Program-made: the position numbers and the translations under genes
Shown here: positions 17,100 through 27,259 of the stretch, piece after piece
Layout of the letters: each line of letters opens with the position of its first letter
How positions within the stretch are numbered: position 1 is the first letter of the stretch
Assembly (NCBI RefSeq): GCF_022568815.1
Contig: NZ_JAKZHX010000002.1
Location: 1-64,000, forward strand
DNA length: 64,000 nucleotides
Source: Undibacterium paludis
Lineage (GTDB): Bacteria > Pseudomonadota > Gammaproteobacteria > Burkholderiales > Burkholderiaceae_D
Direction of reading: 5' to 3'
The notes under the pieces: generated by a model
Seen by the model: the letters and a program-made list of their open reading frames with translations, nothing else
Databases searched by the model: none
What the model was told of the DNA's origin: nothing

Positions 17100-18204
17100 T
17101 TACACGCCTTGCTTCAGCGAGGCTGCGATGAATTCATCAAGCTCACCATCAAGGACGGCCTTCGTGTTACCAGTCTCAAAATTGGTGCGCAAGTCCTTGA
17201 TGCGGGATTGATCGAGTACGTAGGAGCGGATTTGATGGCCCCAGCCCACATCGGTCTTGGAGTCTTCGAGATTCTGTTTTTCGCTCATGCGCTTGCGCAG
17301 TTCAAGTTCAAACAGTTTGGCTTTCAGCATTTCCCAGGCTTCAGCACGATTCCTGTGCTGGCTGCGGTCATTCTGGCATTGCACGACGATGCCGGAAGGG
17401 GCATGTGTCAGACGAACAGCGGAATCCGTTTTATTGATGTGCTGACCACCGGCGCCAGACGCACGGTAGGTATCGGTACGGACATCAGCCGGATTGATGT
17501 CGATTTCAAATGAGTCATCAACCTCAGGGTAGACAAACAGGCTGGAGAAGGATGTGTGACGACCGTTGTTTGAGTCAAATGGGGATTTGCGCACCAGGCG
17601 GTGTACGCCGGTTTCCGTACGCAAGAAGCCATAAGCGTATTCGCCTTCAACTTTCAGTGTGGCAGTCTTGATGCCGGCGACGTCACCGTCAGACTGTTCC
17701 AGGATTTCTACCTTGAAGCCCTTGCGTTCGCAATAACGCAGGTATTGGCGCAATAACATGGATGCCCAGTCCTGGGCTTCAGTACCACCGGCACCGGCCT
17801 GGATATCGATAAAGCAATTGTTCGGGTCCATGGGGTTATTGAACATGCGACGGAATTCCATACCTTCCACCAGCTCACGCAAACCTTGTGCATCAGCTTC
17901 TATGGATTCCAGGGTATCGTCGTCATTTTCTTCACGTGCCATGGCGAACAGGTCATTGGCGTCACGCAGACCGCTATCGGCCTTGATGAGGGTATTGACG
18001 ACTGCTTCCAGGGATTTTTTTTCCTTGCCTAGTTCCTGGGCGCGTTTGGGATCATTCCAGACGGTAGGATCTTCGAGTTCAGCGTTGACTTGTTCCAGTT
18101 TCTCTGACTTGATATCGAAGTCAAAGATACCTCCGGAGTTCGGCTTCGCGGACTGTCAGGTCGGCGAGCAGGGTGGACAGGCTATTGAGGCGTTCGGCTT
18201 CCAT
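17100..18204 (-). CDS. prfB: Peptide chain release factor 2, with programmed +1 frameshift
   Basis: RF2 reads UGA and UAA stop codons on the ribosome. The gene is in two frames. An ATG at 18204 opens 27 codons ([13 protein letters not shown]...) ending in CTT TGA, with the TGA at 18123-18121. Slipping by one base at CTT-T gives Asp and continues in the 17100 frame for a total of 367 residues. The internal Shine-Dalgarno-like GGAGG lies just before TATCTTTGAC, exactly as in E. coli prfB, where low RF2 favours the shift. The stop-recognition tripeptide SPF (in [10 protein letters not shown]) and the catalytic GGQ ([10 protein letters not shown]) are intact. The frameshift is autoregulation, not a mutation. 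Confidence 0.97.
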
Positions 18205-18237
18205 GATAGGTACTTTTCTAATGCAATCAAACCTTGC

Positions 18238-18269
18238 ATTATACCTTGCCGGATCGGGCTTGACGTCAA
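18238..18269 (-). promoter_or_regulatory. Candidate prfB-lysS promoter
   Basis: On the minus strand a perfect -10 TATAAT (18243-18238) is preceded, after 20 bases, by TTGACG (18269-18264). The spacer is longer than the ideal 17. The expected start would leave a short leader that contains an 8-bp hairpin, TAATGCAA/TTGCATTA (18219-18241). Confidence 0.4.
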
Positions 18270-18434
18270 TAAGCGTGTTTTGCCAGCTCTAAAAACGGGA
18301 AATTATGGCTTATCTGTATGATTTGTCACAATAATATGGTTTTGCGCCATCTGGGCCTGCCTTCATCGTCGCCATATCGCTCGTGTTTTGCTGGCAAAAT
18401 GAAGGCTTGCACGGTATCTGATGATGTCTGGGTG

Positions 18435-18725
18435 TTACCAGACGGAATTTGTGACGGTGGGCTTGGCATCCCTATGGCTTTCCATCCATTTTGCCAGGTG
18501 ATCTTTAAAGCATGTCGGGCAGATATGGTATTGCGTCAGCGTTGCCTGGCCGCCGTGAGGGAAGGATTCCTCTTCTTCAAGCTGTATGGTGGTGATGATT
18601 TTTTCATGCTCCTTGTTGCCCCAATTTTCATCCCAGCGCGATTCGGCACCGCAGACATCACAGGTGAGTTTGTCGAATACTTCTTCTGTGTGCTCGAGTA
18701 TCAATACTGTTTTCATGTGTTTCAT
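18435..18725 (-). CDS. Small zinc-ribbon-like protein, unknown function
   Basis: A 96-residue protein I cannot assign to a named family. It has two CxxC knuckles, CDVCGAES (about 22-29) and CPTCFKDHL (about 70-78), the usual pattern of a zinc ribbon that holds one zinc ion, and an acidic, charged middle (EEEESFPHGGQ). It has no signal or membrane segment, so it is cytosolic. The start at 18725 has an excellent AGGAGG site; a second Met three codons on is possible. It stands alone between prfB and ygiQ, all on the minus strand. Single-stranded nucleic acid or protein binding is possible but not shown. Confidence 0.75.
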   Translation of the reverse strand: MKHMKTVLILEHTEEVFDKLTCDVCGAESRWDENWGNKEHEKIITTIQLEEEESFPHGGQATLTQYHICPTCFKDHLAKWMESHRDAKPTVTNSVW

Positions 18726-18811
18726 ACTTCCTCCTTGAGGTTGTCACGAGACATGGTGGCAGGTGGTGATTTGATTCTACATCACTGGCAAGGCATGAAA
18801 AGATGAAGGCG

Positions 18812-18845
18812 AAAAAAAAGCTGTGTTTGCCAACACAGCTTTTTT
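18812..18845 (-). terminator. Rho-independent terminator of ygiQ
   Basis: An 8-bp GC-containing stem, GCTGTGTT (18820-18827) with AACACAGC (18832-18839), flanked by A8 on the left and T6 on the right. This makes a textbook terminator on the minus strand about 30 bases after the ygiQ stop, and the shape is bidirectional. Confidence 0.88.
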
Positions 18846-18876
18846 GTCAGTTTACTATGGTCGGATATGACTGGGT

Positions 18877-21204
18877 TCAGCGCCTGCCAGACTTTACTGC
18901 AGCCGCTTTGGGTTTGGCTGACTTGTAAGCCAGGGCGGGGCGTGCGGCACTACTTGCGCCAGTTTTTGATATCGCTGACTTTGTGGAGCCTTGCTTTATC
19001 GTATTGCCTGCCTGTGGTCGTGGCGTTGGCTTTTTGCCAAAGGTGTTGATTTTAGGCGCGGCTACCCGTCTGCCATTGGCGACACCACTTTCCTCTACAG
19101 TAATCGGTATGACAGGCTGGCGCGAGGGGATAAGGTGGCGTGGGCCACTACCTATCAGATCGCGCCTGCCCATGCGTATCAGGGCTTCATGAATGATTTC
19201 CCAGTTTTCTGGTGCGTGGTAGCGCAACAAGGCTTTGTGCAGCTTGCGTATTTTGCCAGAGCGCGCGGTTTCCACCACTTCTGAGTCTGCCGTGACCTTT
19301 TTCAATGGATTCTTGCGCGTGTGGTACATGGTGGTTGCCAGTGCCATGGGGGTAGGCATGAAAGTCTGTACCTGGTCCAGCTTGAAATCATTCTTTTTCA
19401 GCCAGATTGCCAGGTTTAGCATGTCTTCATCGGTTGAACCCGGGTGGGCGGCAATGAAATAGGGGATCAGGTATTGTTCCTTGTTCGCCTCTTTCGAATA
19501 TTTCTCGAACATTGCCTTGAATTCATCATAGCTGCCTATGCCGGGTTTCATCATTTTCGACAAGGTATCGGATTCAGTATGCTCGGGGGCGATCTTTAGC
19601 AGACCGCCAACATGATGGGTAACCAGTTCCTTGACATACTCTGGCGATCGTACTGCGAGGTCATAGCGCAGACCGGAACTGACCAATACCTTCTTGATGC
19701 CGGGCAGGGCGCGCGCCTTGCGGTATATTGAAATCAGCTTGCTGTGGTCAGTACCCAGATTGGAACATATCGTCGGATACACGCAGGACAGCCGGCGGCA
19801 GGACTCTTCTATCTTCTTGTCCTTGCAGGCCAGGCGATACATGTTGGCCGTCGGGCCACCAAGATCAGAGATGGTGCCGGTAAAGCCTTTGACCTTGTCG
19901 CGGATTTCTTCTATCTCACGCAAAATCGACGGTTCGGAGCGGCTCTGTATGATGCGGCCCTCATGCTCGGTAATGGAGCAGAAAGTGCAACCGCCAAAGC
20001 AGCCACGCATGATGTTGACCGAGAAGCGTATCATTTCCCAGGCGGGTATGCGTGCCTTGCCATAGGCTGGGTGGGGCGCACGGGCATAGGCGCGGTCATA
20101 TACGCCATCCATCTCATCCATGGCCAGTGGCAGTGGCGGCGGGTTCAGCCATACGTCACGGTCACCATGGCCCTGCACCAGGGCCTTGGCGTTACCGGGA
20201 TTGGCTTCCAGGTGAAATACCCTTGAGGCATGGGCGTACAGTACTGCGTCATCCTTGACTTCATCAAAAGATGGAAGGCGTATCACGGTCTTGTGCTGTT
20301 TGTTGCGCAGCATGGCCTGGCGTTCTTCCCGGCTCATGATGCGTATGGCCTGCAACTGAACGACGTCTTGCTTTTCTTCTGCTGGCGCAGCTGGATCATC
20401 ACCGGTGGCGCACTTGGCATCTTTTTCAGGCGTCATTGCATACGGATCGGTGTGCGCATCTATCTTGCCTGGGGTGTCAACTTTGACGGAATTGATTTCT
20501 GTCCACTCCTGATCTGGCAACCAGCCGCGTGGAACCATGAACGCTGTGCCTCGCAAATCTCGAATGTCTTTGATGGCTTCGCCGGCAGCCAACCGGTGGG
20601 TCAGATCTATCAGGGCGCGTTCGGCATTGCCGAATAACAGGATGTCAGCTTTGGAGTCTGGCAAGACTGAGCGTCGTACCTTGTCGGACCAGTAATCATA
20701 ATGGGCGATACGACGCAGGCTGGCTTCTATGCTGCCGACAACGACATTGGCATCCGGGTAGGCTTCACGGGCACGCTGTGCATACACAACCAGCGCACGA
20801 TCAGGGCGTTTGCTGCGATCTCCGTCTGGTGTATAGGCATCTTCAGAGCGTATCTTGCGGTCAGCTGTATAGCGATTGACCATGGAATCCATATTGCCTG
20901 CAGTGACGCCGAAATACAGATTCGGTTTGCCCAGAGCGCGAAAAGCATCTGCAGACTGCCAGTCAGGCTGACTGATAATGCCGACGCGAAAACCGTGGTG
21001 CTCCAACAGGCGGCCAATCAATGCCATGCCAAAACTGGGGTGGTCAATATAGGCATCCCCAGTAACGAGAATGACGTCGCAACTATCCCAGCCCAGGGCA
21101 TCCATTTCGGCGCGGGACATGGGTAAGAAAGGGGCGGTCTTTGTTCCACCAACATCAGGGCGAAAACGGGGAAAGGAGAATAGGTTTTTGGGCTGAGCGT
21201 TCAT
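18877..21204 (-). CDS. YgiQ family radical SAM protein
   Basis: A 775-residue radical SAM enzyme of the YgiQ/UPF0313 family. The iron-sulfur-binding CxxxCxxC is in [18 protein letters not shown] near residue 400. N-terminal parts ([17 protein letters not shown], then SQPDW) form the family-specific domain, and the tail is basic and Ala/Lys-rich (last about 70 residues). The family is widespread but its reaction is not established. The start at 21204 is chosen because family homology begins there; an in-frame start 22 codons upstream exists. It is followed by a strong terminator and looks monocistronic. Confidence 0.93.
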   Translation of the reverse strand: MNAQPKNLFSFPRFRPDVGGTKTAPFLPMSRAEMDALGWDSCDVILVTGDAYIDHPSFGMALIGRLLEHHGFRVGIISQPDWQSADAFRALGKPNLYFGVTAGNMDSMVNRYTADRKIRSEDAYTPDGDRSKRPDRALVVYAQRAREAYPDANVVVGSIEASLRRIAHYDYWSDKVRRSVLPDSKADILLFGNAERALIDLTHRLAAGEAIKDIRDLRGTAFMVPRGWLPDQEWTEINSVKVDTPGKIDAHTDPYAMTPEKDAKCATGDDPAAPAEEKQDVVQLQAIRIMSREERQAMLRNKQHKTVIRLPSFDEVKDDAVLYAHASRVFHLEANPGNAKALVQGHGDRDVWLNPPPLPLAMDEMDGVYDRAYARAPHPAYGKARIPAWEMIRFSVNIMRGCFGGCTFCSITEHEGRIIQSRSEPSILREIEEIRDKVKGFTGTISDLGGPTANMYRLACKDKKIEESCRRLSCVYPTICSNLGTDHSKLISIYRKARALPGIKKVLVSSGLRYDLAVRSPEYVKELVTHHVGGLLKIAPEHTESDTLSKMMKPGIGSYDEFKAMFEKYSKEANKEQYLIPYFIAAHPGSTDEDMLNLAIWLKKNDFKLDQVQTFMPTPMALATTMYHTRKNPLKKVTADSEVVETARSGKIRKLHKALLRYHAPENWEIIHEALIRMGRRDLIGSGPRHLIPSRQPVIPITVEESGVANGRRVAAPKINTFGKKPTPRPQAGNTIKQGSTKSAISKTGASSAARPALAYKSAKPKAAAVKSGRR

Positions 21205-21270
21205 GGGCGGAATTGTACCGGAAACCTTTGGGTTTTGCTTGCGTTTTGGGAAATTTCTCTGAAAAATCAA

Positions 21271-21584
21271 AAGCTTGCGATCTGCTTGGTGTAATCCTGA
21301 TTTGAGAGATTTACTTGCAAGTGGTGAACAGACGGGCGGCTTGACGCGGGTAAGTGTTGATGGTTGGCACGGCTTGGTTGATTTGCCAACTTCTGTTTGT
21401 GTGTCGGACCAACGAATATCTGATGATGCAATTTTTCAGGAAGCGGTAGATACTCTTCTGCCTGAATCGTGGTTGAAATGTCCGGGAAATTCAAATTTGT
21501 TTAGCCAATTACCAGCTAATACCATATTAGATATAGCCGATTTCGCGTAAAATCGCGCCAATATCAATTTGGCAGGAGAAGTAA
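21271..21584. other. Intergenic region before dcd
   Basis: About 310 bases between the divergent ygiQ and dcd genes. The open frames here (for example about 90 codons from 21275) match no family I know and show no ribosome site, so I call no gene. A GCGTAAAAT near 21546-21553 could be the -10 region for dcd, but I see no matching -35. Confidence 0.4.
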
Positions 21585-22151
21585 ATGAGTATCAAATCCG
21601 ATAAGTGGATACGTCGCATGGCAGAGCAGCACGGCATGATAGAGCCGTTTGAGCCTGGTCAGGTGCGCGAGGACAATGGCCATCGTATTGTCAGTTATGG
21701 TACTTCTTCCTATGGTTACGATATACGTTGTGCTGATGAATTCAAGATTTTCACCAATATCAACAGTACCATTGTCGACCCGAAAAATTTTGATGAAAAA
21801 TCGTTTGTCGATTTCAAGGGTGATGTCTGCATCATCCCGCCGAATTCGTTTGCACTGGCTCGCACGATGGAGTATTTCCGCATACCGCGCAGTGTGCTCA
21901 CTATTTGCCTGGGCAAGTCAACTTATGCGCGTTGCGGCATTATTGTGAACGTCACTCCGTTCGAGCCTGAATGGGAAGGCTATGTGACTTTGGAATTTTC
22001 CAACACCACACCTTTGCCGGCGAAGATATATGCTGGTGAGGGTTGCGCGCAGGTCTTATTCTTTGAAAGTGATGAAGTCTGTGAAACGTCCTACAAGGAC
22101 AGGGGCGGCAAGTATCAAGGTCAACATGGCGTGACTTTGCCCAAGACTTGA
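21585..22151 (+). CDS. dcd: dCTP deaminase
   Basis: A 188-residue trimeric cytosolic enzyme that deaminates dCTP to dUTP, feeding dTMP synthesis through dUTPase and ThyA. The SSYGYDIR motif (41-48), [11 protein letters not shown] (109-119) and the catalytic Glu137 in [10 protein letters not shown] are present, along with the C-terminal [12 protein letters not shown] that closes over the nucleotide. The length is exactly that of the Dcd family. The ATG at 21585 has a GGAGAAG site. The glutaminase gene starts 31 nt downstream and may be cotranscribed. Confidence 0.97.
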   Translation: MSIKSDKWIRRMAEQHGMIEPFEPGQVREDNGHRIVSYGTSSYGYDIRCADEFKIFTNINSTIVDPKNFDEKSFVDFKGDVCIIPPNSFALARTMEYFRIPRSVLTICLGKSTYARCGIIVNVTPFEPEWEGYVTLEFSNTTPLPAKIYAGEGCAQVLFFESDEVCETSYKDRGGKYQGQHGVTLPKT

Positions 22152-22182
22152 TGTCTGTTGACTTATAAGTTGATATTGACAG

Positions 22183-23103
22183 ATGCAGCCTGATTACGCA
22201 GCCATACTTCAGACGATTCATTCTGAAGTTCAGCCTTTATTGTCTCAGGGGAAAGTGGCTTCCTATATTCCTGAGTTATCAAAAGTATCTGCCCGTCATT
22301 TTGGTATGGCGGTATATGGACTTGATGGCAGCACCTATGCCATTGGCGACAGCCAGCAGAAGTTCTCATTGCAAAGTGTGACCAAGCTGTTTGCACTGGC
22401 ACTGGCATTTTCGCGTGAAGGAGATGCCATCTGGGAGCGAGTAGGGCGTGAGCCTTCAGGTAACCCCTTCAATTCCCTGGTGCAACTCGAATATGAGCGT
22501 GGCAAGCCGCGTAATCCTTTCATCAATGCTGGCGCCCTCGTGATGACAGATATTTTGTCTGCGCGTTTTGTACAGTCAGATATTGCGGTTCAGCAGTTTG
22601 CCCGGACCATCGCCGGTGAAAGTACGATCGATTTTGATATGGCCGTAGCCCAGTCAGAGCGACAAACTGCCCATCGCAATTATGCGATAGCCCATTTAAT
22701 GAAAGATTTTGGCAACTTGCACAATCCGGTCAAGACAGTCATCGACAGCTATTGCCGGCAATGCTCCCTGACCATGACCTGTGCAGAACTGGCCAAGGCT
22801 GGCAGCTTTTTGGCCAATCATGGCACTGTCCCCTGGAGTGGCTTGCAGATACTCGATGCCAGTTCATCCAAGCGACTCAATGCCTTGATGCTGACTTGTG
22901 GAACCTACGATGCAGCCGGCGACTTTGCCTATAGAGTGGGGTTGCCTGCCAAAAGCGGTGTTGGTGGCGGTATCCTGGCCTTGGTGCCTGGTGAACTGGC
23001 TGTTGCTGTCTGGTCGCCAGGCCTGGATGCTACAGGCAACTCGCTGGCGGGCACTTATGCACTGGAACGTTTTACCACCTTGACGGCGCGCTCCATATTT
23101 TGA
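22183..23103 (+). CDS. glsA: Glutaminase
   Basis: A 306-residue serine-dependent glutaminase of the YbaS/YneH family that hydrolyses glutamine to glutamate and ammonia in the cytosol. The beta-lactamase-like SxxK dyad is Ser65-Lys68 (FSLQSVTK). EPSGNPFNSLVQLE, NPFINAGAL and GGILALVPGELAVAVWSP are all family signatures. The length is normal. It follows dcd by 31 nt with no visible Shine-Dalgarno sequence. In some bacteria such glutaminases help acid tolerance by releasing ammonia; that role here is not shown. Confidence 0.95.
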   Translation: MQPDYAAILQTIHSEVQPLLSQGKVASYIPELSKVSARHFGMAVYGLDGSTYAIGDSQQKFSLQSVTKLFALALAFSREGDAIWERVGREPSGNPFNSLVQLEYERGKPRNPFINAGALVMTDILSARFVQSDIAVQQFARTIAGESTIDFDMAVAQSERQTAHRNYAIAHLMKDFGNLHNPVKTVIDSYCRQCSLTMTCAELAKAGSFLANHGTVPWSGLQILDASSSKRLNALMLTCGTYDAAGDFAYRVGLPAKSGVGGGILALVPGELAVAVWSPGLDATGNSLAGTYALERFTTLTARSIF

Positions 23104-23111
23104 GTGTGCTG

Positions 23112-23141
23112 CTGCGCATGATCAGTGCTGATCATGCGCAG
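23112..23141. terminator. Terminator-like hairpin between convergent genes
   Basis: A perfect 13-bp inverted repeat, CTGCGCATGATCA (23112-23124) with TGATCATGCGCAG (23129-23141) and a 4-base loop. It lies between glsA and the DUF1501 gene. No T-run follows. Confidence 0.5.
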
Positions 23142-23153
23142 CACGCTGGAAGA

Positions 23154-24605
23154 TCAGGCCATGAAGCCCAGGTTGCGATTGGAGAAGCTCGTGATATTCG
23201 GGAAAATATCGTTGATCTGTGAAGTGCTCAAACCAAACCAGTTTGCCAGCGTTGCACCATATTGATCTACAGATATCTGTGGCAGCAGACTGCCTGAGCC
23301 TACGTCCAGGCTGTGCTTCAGACCCGTGACAGGGAATTCGCCATAAATGTTATTGCCCTTGACTGCGCCGCCTATCACGAAGTGATGTGAGCCCCAGCCG
23401 TGATCGGTGCCGTCGCCATTGCTGGTAAAAGTCCGGCCAAAATCCGAGGCTGTGAAGGTGGTGACCTGGTTGCGCATATCTGTGCCCTGCAGATTGGCCA
23501 TCACGCCGTCAAAATAACTGAGGGCATGTGCAAGCCTGGCCATCAGATCAGCGTGGACAGTGCGCTGAGCATCATGTGTGTCAAAACCACTCAGGCTGAC
23601 AAAGAAAACCTGTCTTTGAGCGCCGAGGGCGCTGCGTCCGGCAATAATCCTGGCTACTGTCTGCAATTGCGCAGCCAGAGGATTGTTTGTCAGGTTACCA
23701 TTATTGGGATTGGTATATTGTGTGGGATTCGGAACCCCATTGCCTCCAGCCGGGGCCATCGCCGGACTGAGCAGACTTTGCGCATTGATGGAGCGATTGG
23801 TGACTGCGGCATGTTCTTTCTGGAACAGATTGCTGCTGTCCGCAGTGATAATGTTTTTTAGTGGATTGCTGGCCGCGCTGGAACCGAACAGGCTACCGGT
23901 CAAGCTATTGATGGGGACGGCACCTGAAGCACTGACCTGGTATTGATTGACTGAACGACCAGACAGGAATACGGCGTTCCCTGATGCTGATATCGCTGTA
24001 AATACCGGGTAAGAATTGGTTGAAGCCAGCATGTCACCCATCCTCCCGCCCCAGCCATAGGCAGCACCCTCCGGTGCATATGCTTGCCATAGGGATTGCT
24101 GGTCATTATGAGAGAAAAGCTTGGGTGGTATTGGCACGCTGCCCGCCTTGTACTGTGCCAGCGTCGTCGGCACGATGAGCGGGCCGACATTGCTGAGTAT
24201 CGCGGCGCGACCGCTGTCAAACAGCGACTTCAATGGACCAAGCTGCGGATGCAGGCCAAAACTCCTGCCAGCCTGTGGGCTAATGGGGGTGATTGGCAGA
24301 ACGCCGCCGCTGCTGCCAACTGCAGGCAGGGCAATGGAACCTGCTTCGTTTGTCGTGCGCACGGTCAGGTATTGCGTCCAGGATGTACTGTCGGTCGCCA
24401 GTACCGTATTGGCATGGTCGTTGGCACCGTAAAGGAACAGGCAGACCAAGGCTTTATAGCCACCAGTAGATGTCTGCGCAGCAGCCGATCCCAGTGTTGC
24501 CAGGTTGATGGCGAAAGGGAGGCTGGCAGTCCCCATGGCGCCTGCGGCACCCAGTGCTGTGGAAACGCGCAGGAATTCGCGGCGCGAAGCATTCACTTTA
24601 GTCAT
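23154..24605 (-). CDS. DUF1501 domain protein, Tat-exported
   Basis: A 483-residue protein of the DUF1501 family, distantly related to the alkaline-phosphatase/sulfatase fold. The N-terminus has a twin-arginine signal (SRREFLR at about 7-13, then an Ala/Gly-rich hydrophobic stretch), so it should be folded in the cytosol and exported by Tat. Conserved motifs include LFLYGANDHANTV, SHNDQQSLWQ, SGFDTHDAQ and DHGWGSHHFV, whose Asp and His residues could bind metals. It starts 12 nt after the DUF1800 gene. The two are regularly found together and may act as one surface or periplasmic complex of unknown function. Confidence 0.92.
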   Translation of the reverse strand: MTKVNASRREFLRVSTALGAAGAMGTASLPFAINLATLGSAAAQTSTGGYKALVCLFLYGANDHANTVLATDSTSWTQYLTVRTTNEAGSIALPAVGSSGGVLPITPISPQAGRSFGLHPQLGPLKSLFDSGRAAILSNVGPLIVPTTLAQYKAGSVPIPPKLFSHNDQQSLWQAYAPEGAAYGWGGRMGDMLASTNSYPVFTAISASGNAVFLSGRSVNQYQVSASGAVPINSLTGSLFGSSAASNPLKNIITADSSNLFQKEHAAVTNRSINAQSLLSPAMAPAGGNGVPNPTQYTNPNNGNLTNNPLAAQLQTVARIIAGRSALGAQRQVFFVSLSGFDTHDAQRTVHADLMARLAHALSYFDGVMANLQGTDMRNQVTTFTASDFGRTFTSNGDGTDHGWGSHHFVIGGAVKGNNIYGEFPVTGLKHSLDVGSGSLLPQISVDQYGATLANWFGLSTSQINDIFPNITSFSNRNLGFMA

Positions 24606-24617
24606 GATGGGTTCCGT

Positions 24618-27095
24618 TCATTTTTGAGTCAGATACTCAGGCGAAGCCATAGTCAGGAAAATCGCCAGGTAAACACGATTCTTTTTCGCCGTATCGGCAT
24701 TTGCCGTGTTGTTAGTCGGTATTGCAACGGAATTCACCGCTGTCAAAATCTGGCTGCGCAGGTTGCTGCTCATCTGGCTTGCCATCAGATTGAGGTTGAT
24801 CTGATCGAGCAGCAGTTCTGGCGTCGGCGCCAGCGCAATCAGCGGTGTATAGTCGGCTTTGATGTCGCGCGAGGAGCCTGTTCCATTCGGGATGATATCT
24901 CGCATGAAGTTCAGGTAGCCAACTACCGAAGTCTCGCCAGTAATCTGCATCTCTGGTGATACCAGCCCGGCGCTGGCAATACTGGTGTTGGGCGGAACAT
25001 AACCAGGACGATAAAAATTGAATACGGACGGCGAACGCATTGGTGTTTCCGACAAACCGCTTAAAGGGTCATCAGTACTTGTCATCAGGAAGCGGCCAGA
25101 AGTGGATTTCACATCAAAAGCACGCATCCAGTTAGCCAGGCGCAAGGTGGGCTCCCGCAATTTGCCTGTATTGGCAAAGGCAAGGGTTGAGTCTGTGCGG
25201 GCTTCGTTATCAAGCAAGATGGCCTTGATCACGGCTCGCATGTCACCACGTACGCCCTGGCCGTTATTGTTGAAGGCTGCAGCGACCCTAGATATGTATT
25301 GTGGACTGGGGTTGCTGGTGACTAGTCTTTGGATTAATTGTTTGCCAATAAAAGGACCAACATTAGGGTGATTGAACAAGGTATCCAGGGCAATTTTCAA
25401 ACTGGCTTCTGGGTTTGCCGCAGATTGTGCCGGAATCGTGACACCCAAAAATGATTTGGCAGAGATTGAATGATATTTGGGGTAGCTTTGCATGGGCAGC
25501 CAGTCGCGATTCGCATCAGCATTGCCGCCGAAAAAGCGTGTATCGCTCTTGTCAGGGCCAGCCCAGCTCCATCCGGTGAATACTTTTGCCAGTCCTGCAA
25601 TATCTGTACTGGAATAAGTTTCTACGGGTTTGCCGTTGCTAAGCAGGTAAGTGCCATCCTGATTGAGTTGATACAGGCCTATCGTAAATAACTGCATGAC
25701 TTCGCGTGCGTAATTTTCATCGGGAACCTGGGTGCCAGATTCTTTCTGATTGCGCAGTGAAGTTAAATAGGTCCCCATCATCGGGTGCAGGCTGACGGAT
25801 TCCAGCAGATTGCGATAATTACCAAATGCGTTTGCAGCCAGGGTGTCATAGTACGATGCTACGCCACGAGGGTAATTGGCAACGTTGCTGTCCTGAAAAG
25901 AAATGACGAGTATTTGTGATAATGCAAATGTGACACGCTGACGCAGCTGATCATCGCCAGTGATGGCTTGTTGCCAGAAAGATTCAAAGAAATTGTTTTG
26001 ACTCAGGTCTTTCAAACCATTGATGAAGCCTGCGGCCTGTGCATCCATGTAACTGCGATGCAGTTTTTGTGGCATGAGAAATTGCTTGTCTATCCATGCA
26101 CTATAAGAGCTGCTCGTCACGCCATTAATGGCGGCATTGTTCGCCCCAAAGCTGGCCTGCGCCAGAAAGCGTGATGCCTGTGCCGGTGTCGGCGCACTGC
26201 CTGGTGGCGATTGAAAACCGATCAGGGCCTGTATCAAACCATTGGCTGCACTGGTGTCTGTGGGGGATACAGCGCTGGCCAGAGCCATGCCCTTGGTGAT
26301 GGAGTCCTCTGTGCGTACGTAACTCAATCCCTGTTGAATTGCATAAGTCTTCGCAACGCTGATCTTGTTGTCAAGCAGACTGCTCACCCAGCCATAGACA
26401 GGGTCGCCAGAATAGCCATGTGCCGCAGTCAGCATAGAGCGAACCACGATGCCTCGGGTTACCTTGCCGTTGGCCAGGCTGCTGGTCCAGTAGTCAAGAC
26501 CCGCCTTGTCCGGCGATGGGCGACTCAACACATTTCGATACACATTGGTGACGAAGTCCGTATTGTTGGCATCAGGGGCATAACCAGTTAAGGCAGCATC
26601 CTGGATAGCCGCAATATAGAAAGAATCACCGATTTTTTCTATCGTCATGCCATTTTTGAATTGCGTAATCCAGTATGCCAGACCATTTGCATCAGGGATG
26701 CGGTTGAAATAGGCGATGTACAGTTCAATGATGGCATTCAAGTCATTGGCTGCGATACTGCTGGCCAGACTGGCGACTTGAAGGTTGACGGTGACATCTT
26801 TGAAAACCAGTGACTGTATGTTGGCAGCGACACTGGTCGTGCCATCATTGCCAACATTGTCTTTGACGGAATACCCTGGATTTGTCGCTGTCAGGCTGTA
26901 GTTTGAGCGATTGCCACTGAAGCTGATTGTGGTACCGTTAGCGACCGGAGTTGGTGCGACCAGAGGCGGGGCCGCAGACACAGGTGGAGTGCTATTTGAC
27001 AGGCTAGTCTTTTCATTGCCACCACAAGAAATCAAGGTGATGACTGAAAGGATGACCAAGCAGCGTTTAATTGTATTTAGCCTGATCTGAGGCAT
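24618..27095 (-). CDS. DUF1800 lipoprotein with DUF4214 domain
   Basis: An 825-residue exported protein. The signal peptide ends in a lipobox-like LISCGG, so residue Cys24 or close to it is probably lipidated. Residues of roughly 50-110 are a beta-rich segment, followed by a DUF4214-like region (about 110-240) with two copies of the motif LYIAYFNRIPDANGLAYW / VYRNVLSRPSPDKAGLDYW. DUF1800 fills the rest (from about 300), including ARFLAQASFG, ALSQILVIS, NYAREVMQLFTIG and PSVFNFYRPGY. DUF4214 modules are common in surface proteins. The ATG at 27095 has an AGGAG site. It forms an operon with the DUF1501 gene downstream. Confidence 0.92.
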   Translation of the reverse strand: MPQIRLNTIKRCLVILSVITLISCGGNEKTSLSNSTPPVSAAPPLVAPTPVANGTTISFSGNRSNYSLTATNPGYSVKDNVGNDGTTSVAANIQSLVFKDVTVNLQVASLASSIAANDLNAIIELYIAYFNRIPDANGLAYWITQFKNGMTIEKIGDSFYIAAIQDAALTGYAPDANNTDFVTNVYRNVLSRPSPDKAGLDYWTSSLANGKVTRGIVVRSMLTAAHGYSGDPVYGWVSSLLDNKISVAKTYAIQQGLSYVRTEDSITKGMALASAVSPTDTSAANGLIQALIGFQSPPGSAPTPAQASRFLAQASFGANNAAINGVTSSSYSAWIDKQFLMPQKLHRSYMDAQAAGFINGLKDLSQNNFFESFWQQAITGDDQLRQRVTFALSQILVISFQDSNVANYPRGVASYYDTLAANAFGNYRNLLESVSLHPMMGTYLTSLRNQKESGTQVPDENYAREVMQLFTIGLYQLNQDGTYLLSNGKPVETYSSTDIAGLAKVFTGWSWAGPDKSDTRFFGGNADANRDWLPMQSYPKYHSISAKSFLGVTIPAQSAANPEASLKIALDTLFNHPNVGPFIGKQLIQRLVTSNPSPQYISRVAAAFNNNGQGVRGDMRAVIKAILLDNEARTDSTLAFANTGKLREPTLRLANWMRAFDVKSTSGRFLMTSTDDPLSGLSETPMRSPSVFNFYRPGYVPPNTSIASAGLVSPEMQITGETSVVGYLNFMRDIIPNGTGSSRDIKADYTPLIALAPTPELLLDQINLNLMASQMSSNLRSQILTAVNSVAIPTNNTANADTAKKNRVYLAIFLTMASPEYLTQK

Positions 27096-27259
27096 GATGG
27101 CTCCTGATTATTCGTTCCCAAAATTCCATTTTGGAAAGCTAATTTTAATCCAAGCGATCAGGTGCAATACCCATAAAGAGTAAGTAATTGTAATCCGTTC
27201 ATTTCTAAAACCGGCTGACCAGCGGGTCTTGTAAAAAGTTAAAGACGAAAGGTGAATAG

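Noticed and set aside
17100-18204. prfB as a pseudogene because of an in-frame TGA after 27 codons
   Set aside because: The stop is part of the conserved CTT TGA C shift site with an upstream GGAGG. It is functional recoding, not damage.
21275-21550. A possible 91-codon gene before dcd
   Set aside because: No ribosome site, no family match by eye, and it ends in the dcd promoter area.
24096-24959. A 287-codon open frame opposite the DUF1501/DUF1800 junction
   Set aside because: It spans two genuine genes on the other strand and has an odd Arg/Cys-rich composition.
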